In this document: one piece after another, positions 27,145 through 35,930 of the stretch
Position numbering within the stretch: position 1 is the stretch's first letter
How the letters are laid out: each line of letters starts with the position of its first letter
Origin: Flavobacterium microcysteis
GTDB lineage: Bacteria; Bacteroidota; Bacteroidia; Flavobacteriales; Flavobacteriaceae
Reading direction: 5' to 3'
DNA length: 64,000 nt
Assembly: GCF_006385255.1 (NCBI RefSeq)
Contig: NZ_VFJE01000054.1
Span: 124,001 to 188,000, forward strand
Made by a program: the position numbers and the translations under genes
The notes under the pieces: model-generated
The model's input: the letters and a program-made list of their open reading frames with translations, nothing else
Databases searched by the model: none
What the model was told of the DNA's origin: nothing

Positions 27145-30093
27145 TTAAAAATCTATATTAAATCCTAGCATAAACATTCTCGGTCTTGGATAAATAGTTT
27201 TATCAATACCTCCATAAATTTCAGGATCTACTCCATCATAGTCCGTGATTGTAAATACGTTCTGAACGGCTCCATAGACTCTAAATTTCGATTTCTTTGT
27301 AGCAAAAGGGTTTTGGATTGTGTATCCTAATGTGATGTTATCCAATTTGAACCATGATGCATCTTGAATATAATAATCAGAGAAAAGTCTGTTGTTTCCT
27401 TCTAACTGGAAGCCTGAATTATAATAATCTGAATTGATGTTACTGATTACATCATTGTAACGAACACCAGCCTGCAATACTCCTTTATTAGAAGCAACGT
27501 TGTTGTACATATAGTTTCCTAAGCTGGCTCTCCATGCAAATGAAAGATCAAATTGCTTATAAGTCATATTATTCATCATACCAAAAGTATAATCAGCATT
27601 TGGCTTTTTGTATCTGTATTGGTCGGCTGTCGAAATAATTCCATCTTGATTTCTATCAACATACACACCTTCAACAGGCTTTCCATTTACATCATACACT
27701 TGTTCATATACATAAAATGCATTTGGGCTGTATCCAACTGAATTGATTTGGATTTTGTTTCCACCACCTCCGTCAATATCACCTACAGGGTTGTCAGATG
27801 GAATATCTGTAATTTCCTGTTTATTATAGGTCATATTAAATGTTGTAGTCCAATTAAATCCTTCACCACGGAAGATGTCATAGCTTACGCTGAATTCTAC
27901 ACCTTTAGAAGTAAAGTCTCCGAAATTTCTAAATCCTTGGTTAGACAAATTTGCTCCGTCAGGGTAAGGAACAATAGCTAACAAATCAGATGATTTTTTC
28001 TCATATAAATCCAAAGACCCTCTCAATCTGTTGTTAAAGAAGCCGTAATCGATACCAATGTTTCTGGTTTCTGTCTCTTCCCATTTCAATCCTTTGTTGT
28101 AACCTTCAGGTCTTCCTACCGGAACAAAAACGTTTCCAAATTGGTATTGTGCCTGAGTTGTTCCTGTAGTATATCTTTCGATATAAGCGAAACCGTCATT
28201 AATATCCTGCTGTCCTGTGATACCCCATCCTAATCTTAATTTAAGATCAGATACGAAGCTTACGTTTTTCATGAAGCCTTCTTGTGATATTTTCCATGCG
28301 AAAGCAGCTCCAGGGAAGTTACCCCATCTGTTTTCTTTAGAGAATCGGGAAGTACCGTCTCTTCTGTAGTTCAAAGTAAGTAAATACTTGTCGTCAAATC
28401 CTAAATTCATTCTTCCAAAATAGGATTGCAAGTTTACTGTAGGTCTTGTAAATACGTCTGGTTGTGCATTCGGGTCGTAAACGTTTCCTGTAGAGAAACC
28501 TACCCATTTAAAATTTTGATACGAATAACCTCCTGTTACGTCCAAATTGAATTTTCCTATTTCCTTAGAATATACAAGGTAGGCATCTAACAATTTGTTC
28601 TCTTTGTTTTCATTAAAATAAGTATGCGAACCGAAATTTTGGTAAGTACCACCACTATAGCTTCCTGTTTGGAAACCGGCAGGGCTAAAAGGTGCCAATG
28701 TATTAGTTCCGTTACCGTCCTGCTTATCAAAACCAACATTTACTACGGCTCTGATGTCTTCAAAGAAATGCAGCTTATAGTCAACCTGGAAATTACCATA
28801 CATTTTACGGTTGTCTGTAACGTTTCTTCTTTGGTTCAATAGCGATACCGGGTTTTGTTGTGCTCCAGTAACAACTCTGTCCCCGTCTGGCTCAAGCCAT
28901 TCGAAATAACCTCCAAAATAAGAAGTAGGATCATAAACAGATTGCGTTGGGTCAAAGCTCAAAGCATTACCTATAGCTCCTTCTTCTGCAAAACGGTTAT
29001 CTTGCCAAGAAATATTAGCATTTAAATTAATTTTCAAATGGTCGTCAAAGAATGATGGGTTTAATGCCAACGACGTTGTTGTTCTTTTAAATTCTCCTGT
29101 TTTTAAAAGACCTGGAATTTGAGTATAACCAATAGACAATCTGGCCGGCATTACTCCAAATAAGTTTCCTCTAATAGAAAGGTTATTATCAACCGACATA
29201 CTAGTCTGGAAAATTTGATCTTGCCAATCTGTTTTTGCATTACCAAGCAAACCTATTTGTGTTGGCGATCCTACTTGATTTACTAATGCTCTAAATTGGT
29301 CAGCAGATAATACATCTACTTTTTTAGCCAAGGTATTTACGGTAGTTATCGAATTAAAGCTAACCTGCATATCTCCCTGACTACCTTTTTTAGTAGTAAT
29401 GATGATAACACCATTAGAAGCTCGGGAACCGTAGATTGCCGTAGCAGAAGCATCTTTCAAGATAGAGAAAGATTCGATATCATTTGGGTTTATAGAAGCC
29501 AGTACGCTGGTTGAACCACCACTTGCTTCATTATCTAAAGGAAGACCGTCAATTACAATTAACGGATCGTTTTTAGCATTCAAAGAAGATCCTCCACGAA
29601 TCCTGATTGTAGATCCTGACCCTGGTGCTCCTCCGGTTGTAATGTTCAAACCTGCCACTCTACCATTTAATAAGTTTTCTGCAGTTGCATTCATTCCTCG
29701 GTTAAAATCTTTTGAAGAAATTACTTCTACAGCTCCTGTAGCATCCTTCTTTTTAACAGAACCATATCCAACTACTACAACCTCATCCAATTGCGAAGCA
29801 TCTTCCTGTAAAATAACACTTATAGTATTTTGAGAAGAATAGGTTATAGTGGTCGATTTATAGCCCAAAAAAGAGAATGAAATTACGTCACCGGATTTCA
29901 CTCCTGAAAGTGAAAAATTTCCATCAAAATCGGTTGTGACTCCATTCGTGCTGCCTTGAACAGTCACGCTGACTCCCGGCAAGGGCAATCCTGAAACCTC
30001 ATCTCTGACATTTCCATTTAATGTGTTCTGTGCCAGCACACTAAACGGAAGAATCAGTAATAAAAGCAACAACTTTTTGTAAATTGTTTTCAT
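27145..30093 (-). CDS. susC: SusC/RagA TonB-dependent transporter
   Basis: 982 aa. After the signal peptide (LLLLLLILPFSVLAQ) come a carboxypeptidase-D-like domain (LNGNVRDEVSGLPLPGVSV), the TonB box region with VVVGYGSVKKKDATGAV, the plug (ENLLNGRVAGLNITTGG ... RIRGGSSLNAKNDPLIVIDG) and a 22-strand barrel ending in FMLGFNIDF. It imports malto-oligosaccharides across the outer membrane using TonB energy. It is the first gene of the susCDE operon and is transcribed away from the LacI gene, from which it is separated by 226 bp. Confidence 0.95.
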   Translation of the reverse strand: MKTIYKKLLLLLLILPFSVLAQNTLNGNVRDEVSGLPLPGVSVTVQGSTNGVTTDFDGNFSLSGVKSGDVISFSFLGYKSTTITYSSQNTISVILQEDASQLDEVVVVGYGSVKKKDATGAVEVISSKDFNRGMNATAENLLNGRVAGLNITTGGAPGSGSTIRIRGGSSLNAKNDPLIVIDGLPLDNEASGGSTSVLASINPNDIESFSILKDASATAIYGSRASNGVIIITTKKGSQGDMQVSFNSITTVNTLAKKVDVLSADQFRALVNQVGSPTQIGLLGNAKTDWQDQIFQTSMSVDNNLSIRGNLFGVMPARLSIGYTQIPGLLKTGEFKRTTTSLALNPSFFDDHLKINLNANISWQDNRFAEEGAIGNALSFDPTQSVYDPTSYFGGYFEWLEPDGDRVVTGAQQNPVSLLNQRRNVTDNRKMYGNFQVDYKLHFFEDIRAVVNVGFDKQDGNGTNTLAPFSPAGFQTGSYSGGTYQNFGSHTYFNENKENKLLDAYLVYSKEIGKFNLDVTGGYSYQNFKWVGFSTGNVYDPNAQPDVFTRPTVNLQSYFGRMNLGFDDKYLLTLNYRRDGTSRFSKENRWGNFPGAAFAWKISQEGFMKNVSFVSDLKLRLGWGITGQQDINDGFAYIERYTTGTTQAQYQFGNVFVPVGRPEGYNKGLKWEETETRNIGIDYGFFNNRLRGSLDLYEKKSSDLLAIVPYPDGANLSNQGFRNFGDFTSKGVEFSVSYDIFRGEGFNWTTTFNMTYNKQEITDIPSDNPVGDIDGGGGNKIQINSVGYSPNAFYVYEQVYDVNGKPVEGVYVDRNQDGIISTADQYRYKKPNADYTFGMMNNMTYKQFDLSFAWRASLGNYMYNNVASNKGVLQAGVRYNDVISNINSDYYNSGFQLEGNNRLFSDYYIQDASWFKLDNITLGYTIQNPFATKKSKFRVYGAVQNVFTITDYDGVDPEIYGGIDKTIYPRPRMFMLGFNIDF

Positions 30094-30127
30094 ACATTTT
30101 GTTTAGGTTAAAAATGAGTTTGTTTAC

Positions 30128-30146
30128 CTTATATTTTTACTTCGAA
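30128..30146. repeat. 19-nt motif shared by the two halves of the starch locus (copy 1)
   Basis: CTTATATTTTTACTTCGAA, identical to 31469-31487. It lies 35-53 bp upstream of the susC start codon, in inverted orientation relative to susC. It ends in the palindrome TTCGAA. Confidence 0.6.
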
Positions 30147-30202
30147 TGTTAAATCTATGTAAATAAATTAGAGAAAAAAATCGTTTTCGTAAAAGCACCA
30201 AC

Positions 30203-30216
30203 CGAAAACGTTTGCG
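30203..30216. promoter_or_regulatory. LacI-type operator candidate
   Basis: CGAAAACGTTTGCG is a 14-nt palindrome with one mismatched pair and a central CG, the form bound by LacI-family dimers. It lies between the divergent susC and lacI-type genes. Half-site-like CGTTTTCG (30182-30189) lies nearby. Confidence 0.5.
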
Positions 30217-30319
30217 TGTTGAAAACTTTAGTAAATACGCAGATTTTTTACCCGAAAATCGCTATTAATAAAAATTAAATTTATCTTTATTCAGAAATAT
30301 TTACCTGACATTAAATACT

Positions 30320-31345
30320 ATGCGAAAAAAAGTCACGCTAAAGCAAATTGCCAAAGAATTAGATGTATCGATTTCAACTGTTTCAAAATCGCTTAGAGAT
30401 AGTCCTGAAATTAGTGAAGACACCCGCCAAAAAGTGCAGGCTTTTGCCAAATTATATAACTACAAACCCAACCTGATTGCCTTAAGTTTAAAGAACAAAA
30501 AAACCAAGACAATCGGAGTTATCATTCCTGAAATTGTCCACCACTTTTTTGCAACGGTTATTAGCGGGATTGAGCATGTAGCCAACGAACATGGTTATAA
30601 TGTTATCGTAACATTATCTGACGAATCTTTTGATAAGGAAGTCATCAACATGGAGATGCTTGCCAACGGAAGCATTGATGGATTTATCATGTCGCTTTCT
30701 AAAGAAACCCAACATAAAAAAGACTTCCATCATATTACTGAAGTCATTAATCAGGGAATGCCAGTCGTTATGTTTGACCGCGTGACAAATGACATACTAT
30801 GTGACAAGGTTATTATTGACGATAATCTGGCGGCCTACGAAGCTGTTCGGGATCTAATTGACAAAGGATTCAAAAAAATTGCGTTGATTACTACCGTTGA
30901 TTATGTAAGTGTAGGGAAACTCCGCACAGACGGATACATCAAAGCGCTTAAAACAAACAACATTGCCGTAGACCCTAAACTGATATTAAAAATTGAGGAC
31001 ATCGACATCTGTGAGCATCAAATTGAAGAACTGATCAATACTAATGAAATAGACGCCGTATTTGCTGTAAACGAATTATTCGCTGTAACTGCCATCAAAG
31101 CGGCAAAGAAAATAAACCTTAAGGTTCCGGAAGACATATCAGTCATCGGATTTACGGATGGTATTATTTCTAAATATTCTTCGCCTAGCATCACCACAGT
31201 AAGCCAGAACGGAATAAAAATGGGCGGAAAAGCAGCCAAAATGCTTATTGAAAGATTAGAATCAGAAGAGGAAGAAGATGAACATTACAAAACAGAAGTT
31301 ATAGAAACTCACCTCGTGGTTCGAGAATCTACGCCAACGTTGTAG
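30320..31345 (+). CDS. LacI-family transcriptional regulator of the starch locus
   Basis: 341 aa. The helix-turn-helix is at residues 4-24 (TLKQIAKELDVSISTVSKSL), followed by the hinge helix (YKPNLIALSLKNKKTKTIG) and a type I periplasmic-binding-protein fold for the sugar ligand (GVIIPEIVHHFFATVI ... IGFTDGIISKYSSPSITTV). It is transcribed divergently from susC and ahead of the transporter/phosphorylase genes, so control of both arms is likely. Use of a LacI regulator instead of the membrane-spanning SusR of Bacteroides fits Flavobacterium-type maltose loci. The effector is presumably maltose or a phosphorylated product. Confidence 0.92.
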   Translation: MRKKVTLKQIAKELDVSISTVSKSLRDSPEISEDTRQKVQAFAKLYNYKPNLIALSLKNKKTKTIGVIIPEIVHHFFATVISGIEHVANEHGYNVIVTLSDESFDKEVINMEMLANGSIDGFIMSLSKETQHKKDFHHITEVINQGMPVVMFDRVTNDILCDKVIIDDNLAAYEAVRDLIDKGFKKIALITTVDYVSVGKLRTDGYIKALKTNNIAVDPKLILKIEDIDICEHQIEELINTNEIDAVFAVNELFAVTAIKAAKKINLKVPEDISVIGFTDGIISKYSSPSITTVSQNGIKMGGKAAKMLIERLESEEEEDEHYKTEVIETHLVVRESTPTL

Positions 31346-31445
31346 TTGAATTCAAATCGCTGAAAATCAAATATATAAAAATTTATTTTTCCGTTTTTAC
31401 CGAGTGTTAAATATTCAAATTTTAATTTCGGGTATAAAAAAACTA

Positions 31446-31453
31446 TATATTTG
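31446..31453 (+). promoter_or_regulatory. -7 element of the MFS/phosphorylase operon
   Basis: TATATTTG, matching TAnnTTTG, 97 bp ahead of the MFS start codon; it implies a long leader. The leader contains the shared 19-mer (31469-31487) and a 7-bp hairpin GATAAGC/GCTTATC (31504-31524). Confidence 0.55.
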
Positions 31454-31468
31454 TAACGATTATCAATG

Positions 31469-31487
31469 CTTATATTTTTACTTCGAA
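31469..31487. repeat. 19-nt motif shared by the two halves of the starch locus (copy 2)
   Basis: Identical to 30128-30146. Here it lies just downstream of the predicted promoter and 63 bp before the MFS start codon, in the forward orientation relative to the gene. Confidence 0.6.
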
Positions 31488-31549
31488 CGAAAGATTAAGT
31501 CTTGATAAGCTGCTAACGCTTATCGTATATCAATCAACAAATTACGATA

Positions 31550-32896
31550 ATGAAAAAGCGTAAATTAAGTTTTCTGGATATCTGGAACATGAGTTTTGGC
31601 TATTTGGGAATACAAATGGGATTTGCCTTGCAAAATGCAAATGCCAGTAGAATTCTGCAAATCTTTGGAGCCGACGTACACAGTCTGTCCTGGTTTTGGA
31701 TTGTTGCCCCATTAATGGGATTGATTGTCCAGCCAATTATTGGCCACTACAGCGACAGAACCTGGACACGTTTTGGCAGAAGAAAACCTTACTTTTTAAT
31801 CGGATCAATTTTAGCGGCCCTGGGATTAATATTAATGCCACAATCTGCTATGTTGACTGCTTTTATGCCTGCTCTTTGGGTGGGTGCCGGAATGCTCATG
31901 ATTATGGATGCCTCGTTTAATATTGCGATGGAACCTTTCCGTGCTTTAGTAGCCGACTTACTTCCTGCCGATCAGAGAACATTAGGTTTTAGCGTACAAA
32001 CTGCTTTAATAGGATTTGGTGCTGTAATAGGTTCCTGGCTTCCGTATGCCTTAAACAAATGGTTTGGCGTTTCTAGCGAAGCCGAACCGGGCGAAGTTCC
32101 TTACCATCTGATCTTATCCTTTATTATTGGTGCCGCCGTTTTGGTAGGAGCCGTATTATGGACCATTTCTACTACTAAGGAATACTCTCCGGAAGAACTG
32201 GAAGCATTTGATAAAGCAGAAGGAATTGTTCATGAGGAAGAAGAAAAAGCAAGCTTGATGAATATTTTCAAGGACTTCGAAAACATGCCCAAGACGATGA
32301 GACAATTGGGATGGGTACAATTCTTTTCCTGGTTTGCTTTATTTGGAATGTGGGTTTTTACAACTCCGGCCATAGCACATCATATCTACGGACTTCCGCT
32401 AGAAGACACACACAGCAAAACCTATCAGGAAGCTGGCGATTGGGTTGGAATCATTTTTGGAGTCTACAACGCCGTTTCGGCTGTCTTCGCTTTCTTTTTA
32501 CCAGCTATTGCTAAAAAAATAGGGCGAAAATCTACACATGCTTTTTCATTAATCGTGGGAGGAATCGGACTGATCTCAGTTTATTTTGCTCCGAGCCCTA
32601 ACTGGCTAATCGTTTCGATGATTGGTGTTGGTATCGCATGGGCGAGTATTCTTGCCATGCCTTATGCCATCCTTTCAGGATCAATTCCTGCTAAAAAAAT
32701 GGGAGTCTATATGGGAATTTTCAACTTCTTCATTGTAGTTCCACAAATCATCAACGCCATCATTGGCGGACCTATCGTTAAATACATCTATGGCGGTAAC
32801 CCTATTTATGCCATTGTAACCAGCGGAGTTGCTTTCCTTGTCGCTTCACTTTTTGTGTTGCGAGTGAAAGATCAAGACGACACCGTAAAACAATAA
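31550..32896 (+). CDS. MFS sugar transporter, probably for maltose/malto-oligosaccharides
   Basis: 448 aa with about 12 membrane helices. The loop GHYSDRTWTRFGRRKPY is the MFS signature between helices 2 and 3, and FGVYNAVSAVFAFFLPAIAKKIGRKS (read as GVYNAVSAVFAFFLPAI then KKIGRKS) is its counterpart in the second half. The N-terminal MSFGYLGIQMGFALQNANASRI (first 20: SFGYLGIQMGFALQNANASR) resembles the SLC45/GPH-like sugar symporters. It moves sugar across the inner membrane. It is followed 4 bp later by beta-phosphoglucomutase and then maltose phosphorylase, which fixes the likely substrate as maltose. Confidence 0.88.
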   Translation: MKKRKLSFLDIWNMSFGYLGIQMGFALQNANASRILQIFGADVHSLSWFWIVAPLMGLIVQPIIGHYSDRTWTRFGRRKPYFLIGSILAALGLILMPQSAMLTAFMPALWVGAGMLMIMDASFNIAMEPFRALVADLLPADQRTLGFSVQTALIGFGAVIGSWLPYALNKWFGVSSEAEPGEVPYHLILSFIIGAAVLVGAVLWTISTTKEYSPEELEAFDKAEGIVHEEEEKASLMNIFKDFENMPKTMRQLGWVQFFSWFALFGMWVFTTPAIAHHIYGLPLEDTHSKTYQEAGDWVGIIFGVYNAVSAVFAFFLPAIAKKIGRKSTHAFSLIVGGIGLISVYFAPSPNWLIVSMIGVGIAWASILAMPYAILSGSIPAKKMGVYMGIFNFFIVVPQIINAIIGGPIVKYIYGGNPIYAIVTSGVAFLVASLFVLRVKDQDDTVKQ

Positions 32897-32900
32897 AACT

Positions 32901-33557
32901 TTGAAAACAAAAGCATTTATATTCGATTTAGACGGAGTAATCGTCGATACCGCTAAATACCATTATTTGGCTTGGCAAAAAATAGCAAACCAACTAGGTA
33001 TAGAATTTACTCCAGAACATAACGAAGAACTTAAAGGCGTAAGCCGTGTACGTTCGTTAGAGCTTATCCTTCAATTAGGAAAAATAGAAGCCAGCCAAGA
33101 CGATAAAGACAAATGGCTTACACAAAAAAATGAGGACTATCTGTCCTATTTAGTCGACATGGACGAAAGTGAACTGCTTACAGGAATTCTGCCCGTCCTA
33201 CGTTACCTAAAAGAAAAAAAACAACTGATTGCTTTGGGTTCAGCCAGCAAAAATGCAAGGCCAATCTTGGAGAAAACAGGCATCATCCACTATTTTGATG
33301 CTATAGTCGACGGCAATGATGTTTCGAATGCCAAACCCGATCCTGAAGTTTTTCTAAGAGCAGCAGAATTATTAAACACCACTCCTGAAAATGCTATCGT
33401 TTTTGAAGACTCTGTAGCCGGCATACAAGCGGCAAACATTGCAAATATGACTAGCATTGGGATTGGAGAAGCAAAAATTCTGCATGAAGCCGATTATATT
33501 TTTCCTGACTTTACCCATATAGAAACAAATTTCATAGAAACTTTAGTGAATAGATAA
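32901..33557 (+). CDS. pgmB: Beta-phosphoglucomutase
   Basis: Converts beta-glucose-1-phosphate, the product of inverting maltose phosphorylase, to glucose-6-phosphate. It is a HAD-fold enzyme: nucleophile motif DLDGVIVDTA (nucleophile Asp9, acid-base Asp11), the cap domain with substrate residues in LKGVSRVRSLE, LGSASKN, and FEDSVAGIQAA for magnesium. It starts with TTG 4 bp after the transporter gene and ends 1 bp before the GH65 gene, so the three are one operon and pgmB is functionally tied to the phosphorylase. Confidence 0.93.
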   Translation: MKTKAFIFDLDGVIVDTAKYHYLAWQKIANQLGIEFTPEHNEELKGVSRVRSLELILQLGKIEASQDDKDKWLTQKNEDYLSYLVDMDESELLTGILPVLRYLKEKKQLIALGSASKNARPILEKTGIIHYFDAIVDGNDVSNAKPDPEVFLRAAELLNTTPENAIVFEDSVAGIQAANIANMTSIGIGEAKILHEADYIFPDFTHIETNFIETLVNR

Positions 33558-33558
33558 A

Positions 33559-35868
33559 ATGAACCAAGATTATATAGTACCAAATAATTGGTCAATCATA
33601 GAAGAAGGATTTGATGCAGAAAGAATAAAATCTTCCGAAAGTTTATTCAGCATTGGAAACGGTGCCATGGGACAGCGTGCCAATTTCGAAGAAAGCTACT
33701 CCGGAGAAACTTTCCAGGGAAGCTATATTGCCGGTATTTATTACCCAGATAAAACAAAAGTGGGCTGGTGGAAAAATGGTTATCCGGAATATTTTGCCAA
33801 AGTACTGAACGCACCCAATTGGATCGGAATCGATATTGAAATCAATGGTGAAAATCTCGATTTGAATACATGTACAGAAGTTAAAAACTTTGAGCGTGAA
33901 TTAAACATGAAAGAAGGATGGTACCATCGTTCTTTTGAAGCCACACTAAAAAACGGAACTCAGATAAAAGTTGATGTCCGTCGTTTTCTTTCGCTGGATT
34001 CAGATGAATTAGGTGTCATCAATTATGAGATAACGCCTTTAAACAAAGACGCAAAAATCGTTTACAAGCCATACATTGATGCAGGAGTAAAAAACGAAGA
34101 CGCCAACTGGGAAGAAAAATTCTGGGAACCGTTAGACACAAAACATTCAGACAATGAAGCTTTTGTTGTTGCCAGAACATTCAAGACCCATTTTAATGTG
34201 GCAACGTATATGTCAAACAGCATCTTTTTGAATGGCAAGAACCTAAACAGTACTCCTGTTAATGTTGAAGCTACTTCAGAAAAGATTCTTTTTGTTTATG
34301 AGACAGAAGCTGCAAAAGGAGAAAAATCGTCTATCCAGAAATTTGGTGGCTATACCGTGTCACTAAACCATGAGAACTCGCAATTAATCTCAGCAGCTCA
34401 AAGTGTCATTGTTAAGGCTAATGCAAAAGGTTATGAAGTATTATTACAAGAACAGATTGACGCTTGGTCAAAAATCTGGGAAATGTCGGATATTACTATT
34501 GATGGTGACGTTAAGGCACAACAGGGAATCCGTTTTAATATCTTCCAATTAAACCAAACGTATTTAGGCAAAGATTCTCGACTGAACATTGGACCAAAAG
34601 GCTTTACAGGAGAGAAATACGGTGGTTCTACCTACTGGGATACGGAAGCGTATTGCATTCCGTTTTATATGGCTACAAAAGACCAACAGGTTGCCCGAAA
34701 TTTGCTAACCTACCGATACAACCAATTGGATAAGGCAATCGAGAATGGTGAAAAATTAGGCTTTACAAACGGCGCCGCCCTTTTCCCGATGGTAACCATG
34801 AATGGCGAAGAATGCCATAACGAATGGGAAATTACCTTTGAAGAAATTCACAGAAACGGAGCCATTGCCTTTGCTATCTACAACTATCATCGATTTACCG
34901 GAGATTACAGTTATATTCCTGAAAAAGGTCTGGAAGTATTAATTGCTATTGCCCGTTTTTGGCATCAAAGAGCGACGCTGTCTACGCTTAAAGACCAATT
35001 TGTGATCTTAGGCGTTACCGGTCCGAATGAATACGAAAACAACGTAAACAATAATTTCTATACCAACTATTTGGCAAAATGGTGTATTGATTATGCTGTT
35101 GAACAAATTGAAAAAGTAGAGAAAGAATATGCTGCGGATTACTCCAGAATCATTTCAAAAACAAAACTGGAAACAGCAGAAATCATCAATTGGAAGAAAG
35201 TAGCAGACAAAATGTATCTTCCTTATTCCGAAGAACACGATGTTTACCTGCAACAGGACGGATTTTTAGACAAAGAACTGGTTAAAGTCCACGATTTGGA
35301 TAAAAGCCAGAGACCAATCAACCAAAAATGGTCATGGGACAGAATCCTACGTTCTCCATACATCAAACAAGCCGATGTTTTGCAAGGATTTTATTTTTTT
35401 GAAAACCATTTCTCAAAAGAACAACTGGAAAGACATTTCGATTTTTATGAGCCTTTTACGGTACATGAATCTTCGCTTTCTCCATGTGTGCACTCCATCC
35501 AGGCTGCTACTTTAGGGCGTATGGAACAGGCGTATACTTTCTACTTAAGAACTTCTCGCCTGGATCTTGACGATTATAACAAAGAAGTAGAAGAAGGTTG
35601 TCATATTACAAGTATGGCCGGAACCTGGATGAGCATTGTTGAAGGTTTTGGAGGTTTGCGTGTCAAAAATGACAGCTTGCATTTTGAGCCAAAAATCCCG
35701 GAGCAATGGCAAGGCTATTCATTCAAAATCAATTTCAGAAACCAGATATTGCAAGTTTTCGTAAATGCAAACGAAACAAAATTCACACTAGAAGGAACTC
35801 AGGAACTTACCGTTTATGTCAACGGAAAAGCAGTCCTTGTAGAACCAAATACTCTGGTAACCGTATAA
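33559..35868 (+). CDS. GH65 maltose phosphorylase
   Basis: 769 aa, the full GH65 size. It splits maltose with phosphate into glucose and beta-glucose-1-phosphate in the cytoplasm. The family motif around the catalytic acid is CHNEWEITFEEIHRNGA, with Glu422 and Glu424 as the candidate general acid. Phosphate-binding residues occur in ESSLSPCVHSIQAA and HITSMAGTW. It has no signal peptide. Its pairing with pgmB and a maltose-type transporter makes maltose more likely than trehalose or kojibiose as the substrate, though GH65 specificity cannot be proven by eye. Confidence 0.9.
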   Translation: MNQDYIVPNNWSIIEEGFDAERIKSSESLFSIGNGAMGQRANFEESYSGETFQGSYIAGIYYPDKTKVGWWKNGYPEYFAKVLNAPNWIGIDIEINGENLDLNTCTEVKNFERELNMKEGWYHRSFEATLKNGTQIKVDVRRFLSLDSDELGVINYEITPLNKDAKIVYKPYIDAGVKNEDANWEEKFWEPLDTKHSDNEAFVVARTFKTHFNVATYMSNSIFLNGKNLNSTPVNVEATSEKILFVYETEAAKGEKSSIQKFGGYTVSLNHENSQLISAAQSVIVKANAKGYEVLLQEQIDAWSKIWEMSDITIDGDVKAQQGIRFNIFQLNQTYLGKDSRLNIGPKGFTGEKYGGSTYWDTEAYCIPFYMATKDQQVARNLLTYRYNQLDKAIENGEKLGFTNGAALFPMVTMNGEECHNEWEITFEEIHRNGAIAFAIYNYHRFTGDYSYIPEKGLEVLIAIARFWHQRATLSTLKDQFVILGVTGPNEYENNVNNNFYTNYLAKWCIDYAVEQIEKVEKEYAADYSRIISKTKLETAEIINWKKVADKMYLPYSEEHDVYLQQDGFLDKELVKVHDLDKSQRPINQKWSWDRILRSPYIKQADVLQGFYFFENHFSKEQLERHFDFYEPFTVHESSLSPCVHSIQAATLGRMEQAYTFYLRTSRLDLDDYNKEVEEGCHITSMAGTWMSIVEGFGGLRVKNDSLHFEPKIPEQWQGYSFKINFRNQILQVFVNANETKFTLEGTQELTVYVNGKAVLVEPNTLVTV

Positions 35869-35885
35869 TATAGTACCACCACCTT

Positions 35886-35920
35886 CCCTTTCAGAGTGTT
35901 CGACTCTGAAAGGGTTTTAA
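35886..35920 (+). terminator. Hairpin between the GH65 gene and the GH13 gene
   Basis: A perfect 12-bp stem CCCTTTCAGAGT with a 5-nt loop followed by TTTT. It could attenuate transcription before the downstream amylases or work as an mRNA-stabilising structure. Confidence 0.65.
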
Positions 35921-35930
35921 AAACAAAATA

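Noticed and set aside
30203..30216. CGAAAACGTTTGCG as a catabolite-control (cre) site
   Set aside because: Cre sites belong to CcpA in Firmicutes; here the adjacent LacI-family gene is the obvious binder.
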